A stretch of DNA of 64,000 bases from Pseudomonadales bacterium (GTDB taxonomy: Bacteria > Pseudomonadota > Gammaproteobacteria > Pseudomonadales > Ketobacteraceae). The notes below the pieces were generated by a model, which had not been told where the DNA came from, made no database searches, and worked only from the letters and a program-made list of their open reading frames with translations. Made by a program: the position numbers and the translations under genes. The first letter of the stretch is position 1. The number at the start of each line of letters is the position of its first letter. This document shows positions 48,689 through 59,877 of the stretch, in pieces. The stretch is from assembly GCA_020062665.1 (NCBI GenBank), contig JAGUVW010000011.1:62001-126000 (forward strand), in the 5' to 3' direction.

Positions 48689-50597
48689 GAATGCGCCATT
48701 CCCATGATGATCAAATTTCCCCGCAAGCTTATCACAGTCAGCACCCTGGCCCTGGCGCTCGCGCTGGCGTCCTGCTCCACGACCCCCGAGGGCGGCACCC
48801 AACCCAGGACAGTGGCGGCGACAGCGCCGGATCCCTACGCAGACACCCAAGCGCTCATTGAACGCGCGCGCAAGCTGCCGAGTCCGCAGTCCGAGTCCAT
48901 GCTGATCGAGGCTGCCAATCAACTGCTGGAACTGGGCAAGCGCAAGGACGCCAAGCGGCTGCTGATGTCGATTGATACAGCGACTCTGCCCGCCGCCGTG
49001 AAGACCGACCATGTGCTGGCGTTAGCGCAGATTGCCATCGAGCAGCAGAAATACGACCAGGCCACCGAACTGCTGACCACCGATACGCACGGACTGCTCA
49101 GCGCGTCGATTGGTCTGGACACTGCCCGCCTCAATCGCATCAGCCTGCTGCGAGCCCAGGCATGGGAGGCGCAGGAGAATTTTCTGGCCGCCGCGCGGGA
49201 ACGCATTTTCGTTGCGCCCATGCTCGAAAGCAGTGACGCCCAGCAGGACAATCACCGTCAGATCTGGCAAAACCTGATTCAGCTACCTGTCGAAACCCTG
49301 GATTCCCTCACCCGCACCATCGCCATCCCGGAAATCCAGGGCTGGCTGGAACTGGCCTGGATCTACAAGGGCCAGCAGGACGATCTGGACGCCCAGCTGA
49401 AAGCCATCCACAACTGGCAGCAACGTTTCGCGGGTCACCCCGCCGCCCAGCAGCTGCCCGACAGCGTGCGACTGCTGACTGAGCTGGCCAACACCAAACC
49501 CCAGCGCATTGCCCTGTTGCTGCCCATGCAGGGGAAATACCGCCAATCGGCGCTGGCGGTGCAGAATGGTTTCCTCACTGCCCACTACGCAGCGCTGCGT
49601 AAACTGGAGCCGGACGCAGCAGCACCGGAGCTGCGCGTGTATGACTCTTCAGATGTCACCCGTTTCATCGAGACCTACCAGCTTGCCGTGCGGGATGGCG
49701 CCGACATCATCGTTGGCCCGCTGCAGAAAGAAAACGTGCACCAGCTGGCTGCCTCGCCACAAACCCTGCCGGTGACCACCATCGCGCTCAATACCGATGA
49801 CACCGTGCGCGAGCCGCCCCAGAACCTGTTCCAGTTCGGCCTGACGCCCGAAGATGATGCCCGCGAAGTAGCGCTGCAGGCCCAGCGGGATCAACGTCAA
49901 CGCGCCGGCGTGTTCTATCAGCAGAGTCCCTGGGGCGAACGTGCGCTGACCGCCTTCCGGGACAACTGGTCGCAAGAAGGGCTGGACATCAACACCACCG
50001 CCACCTTCGATTCGGCAAAGGCTCTTGCCGCTGCCGTGAAACAGATGCTGCTGGTGGATCAGAGCGAAGCCCGCGCCCAGCAGCTGAAGCGCATCGTGGG
50101 TCGCAACATGGAGTTCCAGCCACGCCGCCGTCAGGACATCGATTTCCTCTATCTGGTGGGAACGCCGGAGCAGGCACGCCTGATCAAACCGCTACTGAAC
50201 TTCTATTTCGCCGAGAACCTGCCGGTGTACGCCAGCTCACAGATTTATTCCGGTGAATCCAATCCGGAAAAGGATCGTGATCTGGACGGCGTGCTGTTTT
50301 GCGATCTGCCCTGGATGCTGGAGAAGCCCGACAGCATGAAACGGCGACTGCTGGAAGCCTGGCCCAAAACCAGCCCACGCTTCTATCGCCTCAATGCCCT
50401 GGGCGTGGACGCCTACCGTCTGCAGACCCGCATCCACATGCTCAAGCAAGTACCGGGCGCTGGTATTTTTGGCGCCACCGGCACACTCAGCGTCGGCGAA
50501 CAGAATCGCATTCAGCGTGGACTGACCTGGGCCACCTTCAAGGACGGCAAGCCTCACCTCATCCCCAAAATCATCGATACCGCGGTCATGGAAGACG

Positions 50598-51636
<1,039 letters not shown>

Positions 51637-51641
51637 AACGC

Positions 51642-51664
51642 AAAACGGGCCACCAGGGCCCGTT
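51642..51664 (-). terminator. Terminator between convergent diaA and sspB
   Basis: Stem AACGGGCC/GGCCCGTT with a 5-nt loop; TTTTGCGTTT follows in minus direction. It should stop the sspAB transcript and may also act for diaA. Confidence 0.7.
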
Positions 51665-51693
51665 CATCTGCGCAACATTCTTTACGCCTAAAC

Positions 51694-52110
51694 TTATTTG
51701 ATCACCTTGAGCGACGGCTTGCCCGCCGGCTTTGGCCTGGCTTCATCACTGGCGCCACCGCCGCCACTGGAATCATCAGGCGGCGGGATCTCGCTCTCGT
51801 CGAAAAACATGCCCTTGCCGTTTTCCTTGGCGTAAACACCCAGCACGGCGCCCACTGGTACAAACAGATTGCGCGCCTGCCCGCCAAACCGGGCAGAGAA
51901 CTCGATCTGCTCATTACCCATGTGCAGATTACGAATGGCGGAGGGAGTCAGATTCAGGATAATGCGCCCGTCGCGGATATATTCGACGGGCACCTGGGTA
52001 TTGGGGTATGACGCATTCACCAGCAAATAAGGCGTCAGGTTATTGTCCAGTATCCATTCGTAAATGGCCCGGACAAAATACGGCCTGCTCGGTGTCATGG
52101 TATCAGTCAC
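51694..52110 (-). CDS. sspB: ClpXP protease specificity-enhancing factor SspB
   Basis: Adaptor that delivers ssrA-tagged proteins to ClpXP. 138 aa: folded N-terminal domain (RPYFVRAIYEWILDN, FSARFGGQARNLFVPVGAV), a Gly/Pro-rich flexible linker and a short C-terminal ClpX-binding tail ending SLKVIK. Start is GTG 52110 or ATG 52098; neither is decisive. It follows sspA by 17 nt. Confidence 0.93.
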   Translation of the reverse strand: MTDTMTPSRPYFVRAIYEWILDNNLTPYLLVNASYPNTQVPVEYIRDGRIILNLTPSAIRNLHMGNEQIEFSARFGGQARNLFVPVGAVLGVYAKENGKGMFFDESEIPPPDDSSGGGGASDEARPKPAGKPSLKVIK

Positions 52111-52127
52111 GCGACTATCCCAATAGC

Positions 52128-52760
52128 TTAAGGACGCATCTCGCGTTCAGCGTCCGACAGACTGGCCTGGAAGGATTCACGACGGAACAGACGCTCGGAA
52201 TAGGCCAGCAGGTTGCCGCACTTGGACTTCTGCAGTTCGATTCCCATTACCGGCAGACGCCACAGAATGGCCGCCACGCAGCAATCCACCAACGTGAAGT
52301 CGTCGCTCATGAAATAGGGCTTCTCGGCAAAGATGCCGTCGATAGCGGTCAGGCTTTCGGTCAGCTCCTTGCGATACTTGCTCAGCGTGGCCTCCTTCTC
52401 CTTGCCGGCCATCAACGCATCCACCTTGCTGCACCAGTCGCGGTGAATGCGGTGCATCAGCAACCGGCTGCGAGCACGCTCCACCGGATACACCGGCAAC
52501 AACGGCGGATGCGGGAAACGCTCATCCAGGTATTCCATCATGATGTTGGGTTCGTAAAGCGTCAGTTCACGATCGACCAGCGTCGGCAACTCGTTGTAAG
52601 GATTAAGTGTCGCCAGATCCTCTGGCTTGTCCGCCGGATCCACGTTCAACACGTCAACTGCAACACCTTTTTCTGCCAGAACAATGCGGACGCGGTGACT
52701 GTAATGATCGACACCGTCCGAGAAAAAAGTCATTGAAGAGCGCTTAGCGATGACACCCAT
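52128..52760 (-). CDS. sspA: Stringent starvation protein A
   Basis: 210-aa glutathione S-transferase-fold protein that binds RNA polymerase rather than acting as an enzyme. MTFFSDGVDHYSHRVRIVLAEKGV and the NPYNELPTLVDRELTLYEPNIMMEYLDERFP segment are characteristic. Pairs with sspB; the operon is turned toward diaA. Confidence 0.95.
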   Translation of the reverse strand: MGVIAKRSSMTFFSDGVDHYSHRVRIVLAEKGVAVDVLNVDPADKPEDLATLNPYNELPTLVDRELTLYEPNIMMEYLDERFPHPPLLPVYPVERARSRLLMHRIHRDWCSKVDALMAGKEKEATLSKYRKELTESLTAIDGIFAEKPYFMSDDFTLVDCCVAAILWRLPVMGIELQKSKCGNLLAYSERLFRRESFQASLSDAEREMRP

Positions 52761-52832
52761 GAATTTTACACTCCAGTTTTCAACGAAATTTGATCGTTAT
52801 TGCACCCGAATTTCACGACACCCAAAATGACG

Positions 52833-52856
52833 AAAGGGCGGAGCACTCCGCCCTTT
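52833..52856 (-). terminator. Terminator of the petABC operon
   Basis: 11-bp perfect stem AAAGGGCGGAG/CTCCGCCCTTT with a 2-nt loop, 26 nt past the petC stop; T run short. Confidence 0.75.
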
Positions 52857-52881
52857 GCATGGGGTACCCGAAACCGGGAAA

Positions 52882-53535
52882 TCAGTGAACGTCTTTCCAG
52901 TATTCACGATTCAGGAAATACACCGGGATAGCGAAGATTGCCAGGAACAGCAACACATACACACCCAGTCGCTCACGCTCAGCCCGCATCGGCTCAGCCA
53001 TGTACACCATGTAGTTGGTCAGATCGGCCATCGCTTCCTTGAAACCCTTCTCTCCCAGCTGGGCTTCCATGTTGGCCAGAACATGGGGCATACCCACATC
53101 CGGGAACACATGGTTGTTCACTCCCCAGGGACGTTTGGCATCCGGATAGAAGCCTGTCAGGTAGGAATAAACCCAATCGGAACCGCGAACACGCGCCGCC
53201 AGAGTCAGGTCAGGCGGAACAGTACCAAACCACTTCTTCGCCAGCTCAGTGGGCATGGCCGTTTTCATGGTGTCGCCCACCCGCTCGGATGTAAACAGCA
53301 GGTTCTTTTGCAGGATGTCCGCAGGAATATCCAGATCCATCGCCATCCGCTCGTAGCGCATGTACTGGGCGGAATGACAACCCAGGCAGTTGTTGATGAA
53401 GATCTGGGCACCCCGCTGCAGGGACACCTTGTCATCCTTATTGATGGGTGCCGGTGTCAACTCAACAGCCGGACCCGCTGCCTGTGCAAATACAGGCACA
53501 CACATGATCAGCAATGCAGAAAGTAACTTTTTCAT
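52882..53535 (-). CDS. petC: Cytochrome c1
   Basis: Heme subunit of the bc1 complex. 217 aa: Sec signal (MKKLLSALLI to AQA), CLGCH heme motif with C50, C53 and H54, and a C-terminal anchor helix (LGVYVLLFLAIFAIPVYFL). ATG 53535 shares a base with the petB stop (TAATG). The axial Met is expected in the PDVGM region near residue 147. Confidence 0.96.
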   Translation of the reverse strand: MKKLLSALLIMCVPVFAQAAGPAVELTPAPINKDDKVSLQRGAQIFINNCLGCHSAQYMRYERMAMDLDIPADILQKNLLFTSERVGDTMKTAMPTELAKKWFGTVPPDLTLAARVRGSDWVYSYLTGFYPDAKRPWGVNNHVFPDVGMPHVLANMEAQLGEKGFKEAMADLTNYMVYMAEPMRAERERLGVYVLLFLAIFAIPVYFLNREYWKDVH

Positions 53536-54791
53536 TAGTGCCCCATCCTTACACGTGCAGGTACCGGCTTGCATTTCTCTATCGGCGTCCAGAACGGCAT
53601 CAGAATGAAATAGGCGAAGTAGTATGCCGTACCAATCTGGCCCAGAGCACGATAGGTCATCTCGAAGGGCAGGAACTCTACATGCAGATCAGGCTGCTTG
53701 ACGCCGCAAATGCCCAGGATGACAAAGTTCACCGCAAACAGCATCAGGGTCACCTTGCTGATGATGCCTTTGTAGCGAATGGACTTGACCGGACTGCGAT
53801 CCAGCCAGGGCAGCACGAACAGGATGGCAATGGCCGCACCCATGGCGATAACACCGAGCAACTTGTCCGGAACCGCACGCAAGATCGCGTAGAAAGGCGT
53901 GAAATACCACACCGGCGCAATGTGATCAGGTGTTTTCAGCGGGTTGGCCGGCTCGAAGTTGGGCTTCTCGAGCAGATAGCCGCCGCCATCGGGGAAGAAG
54001 AACACAACGGTCAGGAACACCGCCAGGAACACCACCACACCCACAATGTCATGCACGGAGTAATAGGGGTGGAACGGAATGCCATCGAGCGGAACACCGT
54101 TTTCATCTTTCAGCTTTTTGATCTCGATACCATCAGGGTTGTTGGAACCCACTTCGTGAAGGGCAATGATGTGCAACACCACCAGCGCCAGAATCACAAT
54201 CGGCAACGCCACCACGTGCAGCGCGAAGAAACGGTTCAGGGTAATGCCAGACAACAGATAGTCACCACGGATCCACTCCATCAGCGCTTCGCCCACATAG
54301 GGAATGGCACCGAACAGCGAGATAATCACCTGGGCACCCCAATAGGACATCTGACCCCAGGGCAGCAGGTAACCCATGAAGCCTTCAGCCATCAGCGCCA
54401 GATAGATCAACATACCGAAGATCCACACCAGCTCGCGAGGAGCGCGGTAGGAACCGTACATCATGCCGCGGAACATATGCAGATAGACCACAGCGAAAAA
54501 TGCAGATGCACCAGTGGAATGCAGGTAGCGGATCAGCCAGCCATACTCCACGTCACGCATGATGTTCAACTCGACGGACGCGAACGCGCCTTCGCCGGAG
54601 GGGTTGTACATCATGGTCAGCCAGATACCGGTCAGTAGCTGGTTGACCAGCACCAGCATGGCAAGGGAGCCAAAGAAATACCAGAAGTTGAAGTTCTTCG
54701 GAGCATAGTATTTGCTCATATGCTCTTCGAACATCTTGGTTGCCGGGAAGCGGGCGTCAACCCATCCCATCAGGCTTTGAAACATACTCAT
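53535..54791 (-). CDS. petB: Cytochrome b of the bc1 complex
   Basis: 418 aa, eight or nine membrane helices, undivided as in proteobacteria. Q-cycle heme ligands are in the AFFAVVYLHMFRGMMYGSYR and FALHVVALPIVILALVVLHI helices; the PEW-type loop reads PVWYFTPFYAILR. Starts one base into the petA stop (TGATG). Confidence 0.97.
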   Translation of the reverse strand: MSMFQSLMGWVDARFPATKMFEEHMSKYYAPKNFNFWYFFGSLAMLVLVNQLLTGIWLTMMYNPSGEGAFASVELNIMRDVEYGWLIRYLHSTGASAFFAVVYLHMFRGMMYGSYRAPRELVWIFGMLIYLALMAEGFMGYLLPWGQMSYWGAQVIISLFGAIPYVGEALMEWIRGDYLLSGITLNRFFALHVVALPIVILALVVLHIIALHEVGSNNPDGIEIKKLKDENGVPLDGIPFHPYYSVHDIVGVVVFLAVFLTVVFFFPDGGGYLLEKPNFEPANPLKTPDHIAPVWYFTPFYAILRAVPDKLLGVIAMGAAIAILFVLPWLDRSPVKSIRYKGIISKVTLMLFAVNFVILGICGVKQPDLHVEFLPFEMTYRALGQIGTAYYFAYFILMPFWTPIEKCKPVPARVRMGH

Positions 54792-55390
54792 CAGGCAGCC
54801 TCCCCGTCTTCACCAATCTTGATCAGCGTGTCGCTCATGAAATAGTACGGCGGCACATCCAGGTTTGTGGGAGCGGGAACTGATTTGAATACCCGACCGG
54901 AAAAATCAAATTTGGAACCGTGGCACGGACAGAAGAAACCGCCCAGCCAATCAGCACCCAGATCGGCAGCTGCCACTTCAGGACGATACAGAGGGGAACA
55001 ACCCAGGTGCGTACAGATGCCAATCAGGACAATGATGTCGCTGGTTTCAGTACGGGCACGGGCTTCGTTCTTGGTGTACTCGGGCTGATTGCTTTCGTTG
55101 GAGAGGGGGTCACGAAGCTCGCCCTCAATCTTTTTCAGGCTGGCCATGGCTTCGGGTGTGCGACGCAGAATCCACACAGGACGACCACGCCATTCAACGG
55201 TCATGCGCTGACCTACTTCAAGCTTGCTGATATCTGCAACGACCGGTGCTCCCGCTGTCTTGGCCTTTGCACTGGGTTGCCAGGACTGTACGAACGGTAC
55301 AGCCGCAAACCCGGCGCCGACGGCACCTACTGCGGAGGTGGCTCCAATCAGGAAGCGTCGCCGCCCCTCATTCACGCCGCTGGAACTCAT
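54791..55390 (-). CDS. petA: Rieske iron-sulfur subunit of bc1
   Basis: 199 aa. N-terminal twin-arginine region RRRFLIGA followed by the anchor helix. The 2Fe-2S site is in CTHLGC (126–131) and CPCHGS (154–159): ligands C126, H128, C154, H157 with C131–C156 disulfide. First gene of petABC. Confidence 0.97.
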   Translation of the reverse strand: MSSSGVNEGRRRFLIGATSAVGAVGAGFAAVPFVQSWQPSAKAKTAGAPVVADISKLEVGQRMTVEWRGRPVWILRRTPEAMASLKKIEGELRDPLSNESNQPEYTKNEARARTETSDIIVLIGICTHLGCSPLYRPEVAAADLGADWLGGFFCPCHGSKFDFSGRVFKSVPAPTNLDVPPYYFMSDTLIKIGEDGEAA

Positions 55391-55539
55391 TCAGATTCTC
55401 TCCCCATCAACACTCGAGGTACCACGCTTTTTTGAGGCGAAGCGACCCCATGCCCTTAATTTGAAACGCCGCAAATAGTAATGAAATTGCCGCATAGATA
55501 CAAGGAAGGTTTCACGGGATGCCCTTGATCCAGAAACAC

Positions 55540-55575
55540 AAAAACGCCCGGATGGAAGCCACCCGGGCGTTTCTG
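55540..55575 (-). terminator. Rho-independent terminator after rpsI
   Basis: Stem AAACGCCCGG/CCGGGCGTTT with an 11-nt loop, then TTTTTGTGTTT in minus direction. Separates rplM–rpsI from petABC. Confidence 0.85.
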
Positions 55576-55596
55576 AAAGCAGCCAATCCGACCGGA

Positions 55597-55983
55597 TTAA
55601 CGCTTGGAGTACTGAGGACGCTTGCGCGCTTTGCGCAGACCCACTTTCTTACGCTCGACTTCACGAGCATCGCGGGTTACAAAACCAGCCTTGCGCAGGG
55701 TGGAACGCAGAGTCTCATCATATTCCATCAGGGCACGGGTAATGCCGTGACGAATCGCGCCTGCCTGACCGCTGCCACCACCGCCAGCAACAGTCACATA
55801 CACGTCAAACTTATCAACGGCCTGCACCAGTTCCAGAGGTTGACGAACCATCATGCGGGCGGTTTCGCGTCCGAAGTAGTTGTCCAGAGTGCGATCGTTG
55901 ATTGTGATATTGCCTGTGCCTGGCTTCAGGAACACACGGGCAGTTGAGGTTTTGCGACGGCCTGTACCGTAATTGGTTTCCAC
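55597..55983 (-). CDS. rpsI: 30S ribosomal protein S9
   Basis: 128 aa. Ends with the conserved basic tail [17 protein letters not shown] that reaches the P-site tRNA. Start is GTG 55983 ([11 protein letters not shown]) with AGGAAGG upstream. Cotranscribed with rplM (16-nt gap). Confidence 0.98.
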   Translation of the reverse strand: METNYGTGRRKTSTARVFLKPGTGNITINDRTLDNYFGRETARMMVRQPLELVQAVDKFDVYVTVAGGGGSGQAGAIRHGITRALMEYDETLRSTLRKAGFVTRDAREVERKKVGLRKARKRPQYSKR

Positions 55984-55999
55984 GATTATGCCTTCCTAA

Positions 56000-56431
56000 T
56001 TACAGAGCCAATTCTTTGGGTTGCTGAGCAGCATGGGGATGCTCAGAGCCCGCGTAGATTTTCAGCTTGCGCATCATGGTGCGGCCCAGGGAATTGCGGG
56101 GCAGCATGCCTTTCACAGCCAGTTCAATCACTTGCTGGGGCTTTTTGATGATCAGCTTTTCAAAGGTGATCCCTTTGATTCCACCGGGGAAGCCGGTGTG
56201 GTGATAGTAAACCTTGTCGGTTGTCTTGCGACCGGTCACTTTGATCTTTTCAGCATTGATCACGACGATGTAGTCGCCAGTGTCAACGTGAGGGGTGTAG
56301 ATAGGCTTGTGCTTACCGCGCAGACGGCGAGCCACTTCGGTAGCCAGGCGGCCCAAAGTTTTGTCGGTTGCATCGACAACGTACCAGTCACGCTCTACCG
56401 ATTCTGGCTTTGCACTAATCGTCGTTTTCAT
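56000..56431 (-). CDS. rplM: 50S ribosomal protein L13
   Basis: 143 aa, standard length. [16 protein letters not shown] at the N-terminus and [18 protein letters not shown] near the C-terminus. First gene of the rplM–rpsI pair. Confidence 0.98.
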   Translation of the reverse strand: MKTTISAKPESVERDWYVVDATDKTLGRLATEVARRLRGKHKPIYTPHVDTGDYIVVINAEKIKVTGRKTTDKVYYHHTGFPGGIKGITFEKLIIKKPQQVIELAVKGMLPRNSLGRTMMRKLKIYAGSEHPHAAQQPKELAL

Positions 56432-56489
56432 TGAATCTGCCCTAGAACACTCTAATCCGAGGTCTGCCCGTCAGTTTTAAAGAGCGCGA

Positions 56490-56518
56490 ATACTACCCAA
56501 GCCGCCCCTGCTTGACAA
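56490..56518 (-). promoter_or_regulatory. Sigma70 promoter of rplM–rpsI
   Basis: TTGTCA (56518–56513), 17 nt, TAGTAT (56495–56490), about 60 nt before rplM, with a GCGC-containing start region typical of ribosomal promoters. Confidence 0.75.
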
Positions 56519-56683
56519 GCAATTTCAGAGACAGAATAGGCTATCGCACTGATTTGACGAGCAATGACGCCAAACAATGGCTGAATTTTTTGACACTTCT
56601 TTAACGGGGAGCCGAATTCTAACAGAATCCCTGCCGTTCTCCAGCGTTTTTTGCCTGTAAATCCCTGCCCTGTCATCGGCTTA

Positions 56684-58150
56684 TCAGTGGCTGGTGCCAC
56701 GCTGGTAGCGGGTCTTGTTGTAGACGTTGTACTTGCCGCTGGGCTTGCGCATCGGGATGCGCTTGATTTCATTGAGGGTGTGACTGTCGTAGACGACGAC
56801 GGCACCGTCATCATCCCATATAGATAGCAGGGCGAAGCGGCCATCCTGGGTGAATTCCACATGGGCGGCGGTTTTGCCTGGGGCCGGGCGCAGGGTTTCC
56901 TTAATGGTTAAGGTTGCCTTGTCAAGGACATGGACGGCGTCCTTGTTCGGGCCGAAAAAGACGTCCACCCAGGCATAAGGGCTGGCGTCGTGGCTGCGCA
57001 TGAAGAACCCGGGGCCAAGGGTTTCGATCTGTTTGATGACCTGCCAGCTTTGCATGTCGATGATGGATACCTTGCCCTGATTCAGGTGGGGTGTGGCCAA
57101 GACCGGTTTGCCCTGGTAGTCGAAACTGATGCCAGAGCCGAGATGCGGCATGCCACCCAGGGGCAATTCAGCCAACTTGCGACCGGTGTCGAGGTCGATC
57201 ACCTGCCCTTTCTCGCCATTGCGGCTGGCGCCGATAAGGCGGGTGTAATCCTGGTCGAAGAAGAAGTCGTCCAGGTAGTCGTCGGTGGGAATGCGGCGTA
57301 CTTTGATGTCCGGCTGGTAGGAGATCTCCCAGACTTCCTTCAGGTCCTTCATCGCGGCGATGAAGCTGTTGCGGGGTGGTGCGGTGTAGACGGCACTCAC
57401 GCGGCTGCCGGTTTCCGGGATCTGGAGGGGCTTGAGGGTGTCGGCATCGAGCAGCACGAGGTTCTGGGGCAGGTAATTGGCGGCGATGGCGTAGCGGCCA
57501 TCGAAGGAGACCGCCAGATTGCGGGTGTTCAGCGCTACCCGGATTTCGGACACGGTTTTCAGGTTGTAGATGTCGAACTTGCTGATCCAGCCATCCCGGG
57601 AGGCGAAATAGACGAAACGACCGTCGGGCGAATACTTGGGGCCGCCGTGGAGCGCATAGCGGGTGGGGAAACGGTGGATGGCTTCGAAGGTGTCGCCGTC
57701 CAGCAGGGTGGCGTGGTGATCGCCCAGTTCCACCACGATAAACAGATTTTCCAGGTTGGCTTTGAATTGGGGTGTGGGCTTGAGTGTTGCCGGATCGACA
57801 TGCTGGACGTGGCTGGCACTGATGTCGGCCAGCGTCCATTGCGGCGAAACCGCCGGGGCTTGGTAAATGAAATCCACCAGGGACTGAATCTGAGCATCGT
57901 TGAGCTGGGCACCAAACGCGGGCATCTGGGTGGAGGGCCTACCGAATTTAATCACTTCAATGGCCTGGGCCGGCTTGAGGCGGGAAAGGCTTTCCGGCAG
58001 CAGGACCGGACCCATGGCGCCCGTGCGCTCGGCACCGTGACAGCTGGCGCAGTGTTGCTGGTAAAGCACGGCAGCATCAGCGGACACTTCCGCCAGGCAC
58101 AAGGACGTTGTCATGGCCAGCAGCAGGCCGGCCAGTGTTCGTAATGGCAT
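56684..58150 (-). CDS. nirN: NirN, heme d1 pathway c-type cytochrome with d1-like propeller
   Basis: Periplasmic protein of 488 aa: signal peptide, cytochrome c domain with CASCH (C34, C37, H38), then an eight-bladed propeller related to the d1 domain of NirS. NirN dehydrogenates dihydro-heme d1 in the last step and hands over the cofactor. The absence of the complete NirS heme c/d1 architecture, its length and its place at the end of nir biosynthesis genes favour NirN over NirS. It starts 3 nt after nirJ and is last in the operon. Confidence 0.85.
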   Translation of the reverse strand: MPLRTLAGLLLAMTTSLCLAEVSADAAVLYQQHCASCHGAERTGAMGPVLLPESLSRLKPAQAIEVIKFGRPSTQMPAFGAQLNDAQIQSLVDFIYQAPAVSPQWTLADISASHVQHVDPATLKPTPQFKANLENLFIVVELGDHHATLLDGDTFEAIHRFPTRYALHGGPKYSPDGRFVYFASRDGWISKFDIYNLKTVSEIRVALNTRNLAVSFDGRYAIAANYLPQNLVLLDADTLKPLQIPETGSRVSAVYTAPPRNSFIAAMKDLKEVWEISYQPDIKVRRIPTDDYLDDFFFDQDYTRLIGASRNGEKGQVIDLDTGRKLAELPLGGMPHLGSGISFDYQGKPVLATPHLNQGKVSIIDMQSWQVIKQIETLGPGFFMRSHDASPYAWVDVFFGPNKDAVHVLDKATLTIKETLRPAPGKTAAHVEFTQDGRFALLSIWDDDGAVVVYDSHTLNEIKRIPMRKPSGKYNVYNKTRYQRGTSH

Positions 58151-58153
58151 GGG

Positions 58154-59356
58154 TCAGCCTCTTTGCTGCATGGGAATTCGGTTGGGGAGCGGAATGCGGG
58201 GCTGCGCGGTTTCTGCCGTCAGTCCGATTTCGTCGTCGTCCAGGTAGCAGGCCGGATCTTCCGCCCAGGGATCGCCGGTGAGTTGCCAGGCGCGCACACG
58301 GGTGTTGCCGCCGCAGATGGCCAGATGCTGGCATTGCCCGCACCGTCCACTCACAGGCCGGGGCTTTTGCCGCAAGCCATTCAGAATCGGATCGGGTGAA
58401 TCGCGCCAGATCTGCGAGAACGGTGTTTCTTTCACGTTGCCGAGGTTGTAGTTCCACCAGAACGTGTCCGGATGCACGTTACCGAGGTTGTCGATGTTGG
58501 CAATGTTCTGGCCGCTGGAATTGCCGCCCCACTGCTGCAGGCGATGACGCAGGGATTCCACCTGATCGGGTACGTGTTGCTGCGCCCATTGCAGCAGATA
58601 CGGGCCGTCGGCATCGTTGTTGCCGGTGACGTATTCCCTGGTCATGCCACTCTGCAATTCCTGCCAGCAGCGATTGAACAGCAGATCCATGGCGTGGCGG
58701 GTAGTCTGGTGGAACACGTCCTGCTTGCGATGGCGATTGCCGCGCCCGGCATAATTCAGATGGGACAGGTAGAATTTGTCGATCTCGCGCTCCGCCACCA
58801 GATCCAGCAGCGCGGGCAGTTCGTGACTGTTGTCTTGGGTGAGTGTGAAACGGACGCCGGCCTTGATGCCGTGCTGGCGGCAGAGCTCGATGCCGCGCAA
58901 GGATGCGTCGAAGGCGCCTTTCAGTTGGCGGAAGCGGTCATGGGTTTCCCCCAGCCCGTCGAGGCTGACGCCCACATAGTCGTAGCCCACCTCGGCGATT
59001 TTTTCGATATTGGATTCGTCGATCAGCGTGCCGTTGCTGGACAGGCCCACATAGAAACCCATCGCCTTCGCCCGCTTGGAAATTTCAAAAATGTCCGGCC
59101 GCAGCAACGGTTCGCCGCCGGAGAGAATCAGTACCGGCACGCGGAACTGTTTGAGATCATCCATCACGGTGAACACTTCCCGGGTGGACAGCTCGCCGGC
59201 GAAATCGATGTCCGCCGAGATGGAGTAGCAGTGCTTGCAGGTCAGGTTGCAGCGCCGGATCAGATTCCAGATCACCACAGGGCCAGGCGGTTTGCGCGCG
59301 GGGCCGATGGGTGTTGGGTTCTGCAAGGTTTGCATGTACTGGGTGATGCGGAACAT
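58154..59356 (-). CDS. nirJ: Heme d1 biosynthesis radical SAM protein NirJ
   Basis: Replaces propionate side chains by oxo groups during heme d1 synthesis. 400 aa. Radical SAM cluster motif CNLTCKHCY near residue 36, LSGGEPLLRPD, and a C-terminal auxiliary cluster region with CGQCQHLAICGG and a later Cys. ATG 59356 has GAGGGA upstream; 2 nt after nirH. Confidence 0.93.
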   Translation of the reverse strand: MFRITQYMQTLQNPTPIGPARKPPGPVVIWNLIRRCNLTCKHCYSISADIDFAGELSTREVFTVMDDLKQFRVPVLILSGGEPLLRPDIFEISKRAKAMGFYVGLSSNGTLIDESNIEKIAEVGYDYVGVSLDGLGETHDRFRQLKGAFDASLRGIELCRQHGIKAGVRFTLTQDNSHELPALLDLVAEREIDKFYLSHLNYAGRGNRHRKQDVFHQTTRHAMDLLFNRCWQELQSGMTREYVTGNNDADGPYLLQWAQQHVPDQVESLRHRLQQWGGNSSGQNIANIDNLGNVHPDTFWWNYNLGNVKETPFSQIWRDSPDPILNGLRQKPRPVSGRCGQCQHLAICGGNTRVRAWQLTGDPWAEDPACYLDDDEIGLTAETAQPRIPLPNRIPMQQRG

Positions 59357-59358
59357 GA

Positions 59359-59877
59359 TTATTCCCTCGCCTTCAGCCGCAAGCCGGTTTTTTTCAGGAT
59401 GCGGGTGGAAAACAGGACGTCACGGGCGCGGCAATGTTCGCCAAGCAGCGCGGCAATGGCGTCGATATGGGACTGGACGTCGTCGCGATCGGCACCGTGC
59501 ACCATGGCGAAAAAATTGTAGGGCCACAGCGGCAGATGACGGGGCCGGTGATAGCAGTGGCTGACGAAATCCAGCTCGCCCACCTGCGGACCAAGGTGCT
59601 GGATCTGGTTGTCCGCCACATCCCACACCGTCATGCCGTTGGCGCGGTAGCCCAGCTTGTAATGATTGGGCACGGCGGCAATGCGCCGGATCACGCCACA
59701 CTCCTGCATCCGTTGCAGTCGGCACATCACTTCATCCGCGCTCATGCCGGACTGTTGCGCCAGCAGGTGATAGGGCTTTGCCACCAGGGGCAGGCCTTCC
59801 TGGGTCAGCTCGATCAGCCGGCGATCCCGATCGCTCAGCTGCATGATGCTGTCAGACGGCGAAGCGGAGGCCGACAT
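59359..59877 (-). CDS. nirH: Siroheme decarboxylase subunit NirH
   Basis: AsnC/Lrp-like protein of 172 aa; NirDLGH subunits decarboxylate siroheme to didecarboxysiroheme. Motifs GLPLVAKPYHLLAQ, GYRANGMTVW and HCYHRPRHLPLWPYNFFAMVHG. ATG 59877 has GAGGAA upstream and overlaps nirG by 26 nt; a later ATG at 59844 directly after the nirG stop lacks a site but gives a shorter start closer to homologues. Confidence 0.88.
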   Translation of the reverse strand: MSASASPSDSIMQLSDRDRRLIELTQEGLPLVAKPYHLLAQQSGMSADEVMCRLQRMQECGVIRRIAAVPNHYKLGYRANGMTVWDVADNQIQHLGPQVGELDFVSHCYHRPRHLPLWPYNFFAMVHGADRDDVQSHIDAIAALLGEHCRARDVLFSTRILKKTGLRLKARE

